Below, piece after piece: positions 63,001-64,000 of a stretch of DNA of 64,000 nucleotides. Under the pieces are notes generated by a model, which was not told where the DNA came from, did no database searches, and saw nothing but the letters and a program-made list of their open reading frames with translations. Each line of letters starts with the position of its first letter. The first letter of the stretch is position 1. The DNA is from Scolanthus callimorphus (Eukaryota; Cnidaria; Anthozoa; Actiniaria; Edwardsiidae), in the NCBI GenBank assembly GCA_033964015.1, contig CM066923.1, forward strand, positions 5,321,978-5,385,977. The letters are read 5' to 3'. Both the position numbers and the translations under genes were made by a program.

Positions 63001-63774
63001 AAAGAGCCTGTGTTAGCCGCCATTTTGACAGCTTAGCAACATACCAAAGTCGGAGAAAGCATCCATGGGAGCAATAATACAGATTTTGTGTGACTGTGAA
63101 AAATCGAATGGCACGTATGAGGCTAGTAGCGACCGTGACTTTGCCCACATTTCAATATTTTGATAAGCTGACTAGTAGTTTTGCTATTCTGATTTCTCCT
63201 TCAAACGACTTTTAAAAAGAGCCTGTGTTAGCCGCCATTTTGACAGCTTAGCAACATACCAAAGTCGGAGAAAGCATCCATTTCCATCGGCTGATTTAGA
63301 GAATATAGAGCAATGCTCTCAATTGAATTTGGTCAATCAAATCTGAAACTTTATTTTTAGATGTTTTTTAAGAGATTTCTACACGAAATTCGTCTTCTAA
63401 TATCGAATGAAAACAATAACAAAGGAGTAGCTGACACGGGACACTGATCTTGTCCTTAAATTGTTTTATTTCGCAGAACTCAACTAATGGGCAGAAATCC
63501 TCAGCTCTTGCTTCATCTTCGTCAAAACCTCTCCACACGATTATCAGCAATGGCCGGGCGGAGTTAGCGGCATAGGAAAAGGTAAATTTAAAATATATTT
63601 CCGTACCTGTGCAGAGAGCATTTCAAGATGATTATCGGTGAATTCGTACACCGCGAGTGTGGTGTGCATTTGATGGATACAGTTGATCATGTAGGCCGCC
63701 ATGTCGGCTATGTTGAGGTGGCTCGCTGACAACACGCACATCTGCAGCGCGGGCTCAATTATACAAGAAATGAT
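60074..63774 (-). CDS. COG6: Conserved oligomeric Golgi complex subunit 6, C-terminal exons
   Basis: COG6 belongs to lobe B of the COG tether, which docks retrograde vesicles at the Golgi. Five exons on the minus strand, 3' end complete: 63774-63607, 62968-62861, 61802-61749, 61542-61463, 60221-60074. They are phase-consistent and encode the last 185 residues; the remaining N-terminal two thirds lie beyond base 64000. Recognisable stretches: ALQMCVLSASHLNIADMAAY, FTDNHLEMLSAQ, DSLISEQASFILMRSGLG, GLDAQSIKEAM, FDKYLSSPDSLRIPQ, and the C-terminus PRTPEQVTSLL. Exon 61749-61802 is followed by an 18-nt direct repeat of its own end and donor, giving two identical splice donors. The last intron hosts a foldback element of about 1 kb, the second last is about 200 bp, and the next contains a TIR element with a nested retrotransposon tail. 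Confidence 0.94.
60300..61345. mobile_element. Foldback element with TIRs made of tandem subrepeats, in the last COG6 intron
   Basis: Left: about twelve 53-bp units (60305-60945), each with CATCAACAGGAGCCTCCATC and ACCTATTGGTGGGCGTCCG. Right: three units of about 67 bp (61130-61345) with the inverse motif GGCTCCTGTTGATGGGCTCC plus TATGGCTAGACCTAGTGGAG. Between them the inner ends are inverted: AATCTATTTTTAGATTGTAG against CACAATCTAAAAATAGACTC. The unit length is not a multiple of three, yet long frames stay open in all three plus frames; I do not regard them as genes. Confidence 0.85.
61731..61766 (-). promoter_or_regulatory. COG6: Duplicated 5' splice site of a COG6 exon
   Basis: On the minus strand AAAGAAGCAATGGTAAGC is followed directly by AAAGAAGCAATGGTAAGA. 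Both copies contain the exon end GAAGCAATG and a GTAAG donor, 18 nt apart. Use of the second donor would insert VSKEAM in frame. Confidence 0.75.
61958..62807. mobile_element. TIR element with TTGGGCGATC subrepeats in a COG6 intron
   Basis: Ends GGCCTACTCCGGGTCCCAAG and TTAGGACCCAGAGTAGGCC. The subterminal region consists of repeated GGGCGATCTTGGG and TTTCATGTTGCGATCTT. The middle is split by the retrotransposon tail at 62252-62698. Confidence 0.75.
62252..62698 (-). mobile_element. 3' end of a non-LTR retrotransposon, (GTT)n tail
   Basis: On the plus strand begins AACAACAACAACAACAAAAT then ACTTTATTTGTCC; no RT is left, but the simple-repeat tail and truncation are typical of L2/CR1-like elements. 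Flanked by ATTTTTTT on both sides, a likely target duplication, within the GATCTTGGG element. Confidence 0.65.
63003..63450. repeat. COG6: Direct duplication plus dispersed repeat copy 3 in a COG6 intron
   Basis: AAAGAGCCTGTGTTAGCCGC ... AAGTCGGAGAAAGCATCCAT occurs at 63002-63072 and again at about 63219-63280. The second is followed by TTTCCATCGGCTGATTTAGA as in the copies at 8365 and 40960. Confidence 0.75.
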
Positions 63775-63828
63775 CTAGAATGCAAGGAAAGAAATCTGCG
63801 CGACTTGCATGGAAACGAGGCCGGTAAG

Positions 63829-63908
63829 AAAAACAAACATGGCCACCGCTCAGGGAAACCAAATATCTGGAAGAATACGGCCGTTTCCCTGAGCGGTAGC
63901 CATGTTTG
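63829..63908. repeat. Short hairpin near the right edge
   Basis: ACAAACATGGCCACCGCTCA with GGGAAAC pairs with GTTTCCCTGAGCGGTAGCC and ATGTTTGT, loop of about 25 nt. Lies in the COG6 intron upstream of exon 63607-63774. Confidence 0.8.
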
Positions 63909-64000
63909 TGTTTCTTTCCAACACCTACGAAGTGGTCTAGGAAGTTCCTCGTCAAATGTTCGGTAGTATTTCAATTATCTTAGCGGCCAATTTTTGTAGG

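Overview
The window looks like nuclear DNA of a cnidarian, most likely an anthozoan and probably a stony coral. The genes are intron-rich with GT-AG splice sites, the DNA is AT-rich, and the introns and gaps are packed with short terminal-inverted-repeat (TIR) elements and truncated non-LTR retrotransposons. The gene content (arylsulfatase paralogues, a DUF229 ectoprotein, an ephrin-receptor-like protein, a UDP-glycosyltransferase) also fits. No species can be named from the sequence alone.

Layout. 0.4-9.4 kb: two head-to-head arylsulfatase-like genes, both damaged, separated by a foldback palindrome with arms of about 390 bp. 9.4-17.3 kb: no gene seen, but many TIR elements including nested ones. 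17.3-20.7 kb: a DUF229 (alkaline-phosphatase-fold) protein with an N-terminal membrane anchor. 20.7-25.2 kb: repeats. 25.2-33.9 kb: a ten-exon gene, reconstructed here with all splice phases consistent, for a receptor with an Eph-type ligand-binding domain, a Cys-rich module, one FN3 domain and one membrane span. It has no kinase; its cytoplasmic tail carries a tandemly duplicated tyrosine module. 34.3-38.9 kb (minus): a five-exon UDP-glycosyltransferase. 39.2-41.6 kb: LIPT2, divergent from the UGT with about 350 bp between start codons. 41.6-52.4 kb: an AT-rich gene-poor stretch. 52.5-54.1 kb: an Atonal-superfamily bHLH gene with a recognisable TATA+Inr+DPE promoter. 57.1 kb: tRNA-Ala(AGC). 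60.1-63.8 kb (minus): the last five exons of COG6, whose introns hold a foldback element and a TIR element interrupted by a retrotransposon tail.

The genes do not form an operon or an obvious pathway; they are unrelated neighbours (sulfate-ester hydrolysis, membrane signalling, glycosylation, lipoate synthesis, transcription, Golgi tethering). The strongest candidate for something undescribed is the kinase-less Eph-like receptor with two copies of a YxxM / YxxL-x9-YxxL / YxNx docking module. The second theme is the variety and nesting of TIR elements, several with G/C-homopolymer ends, TTAA boundaries or TIRs built of tandem subrepeats. All calls come from reading the sequence; no database search was run.
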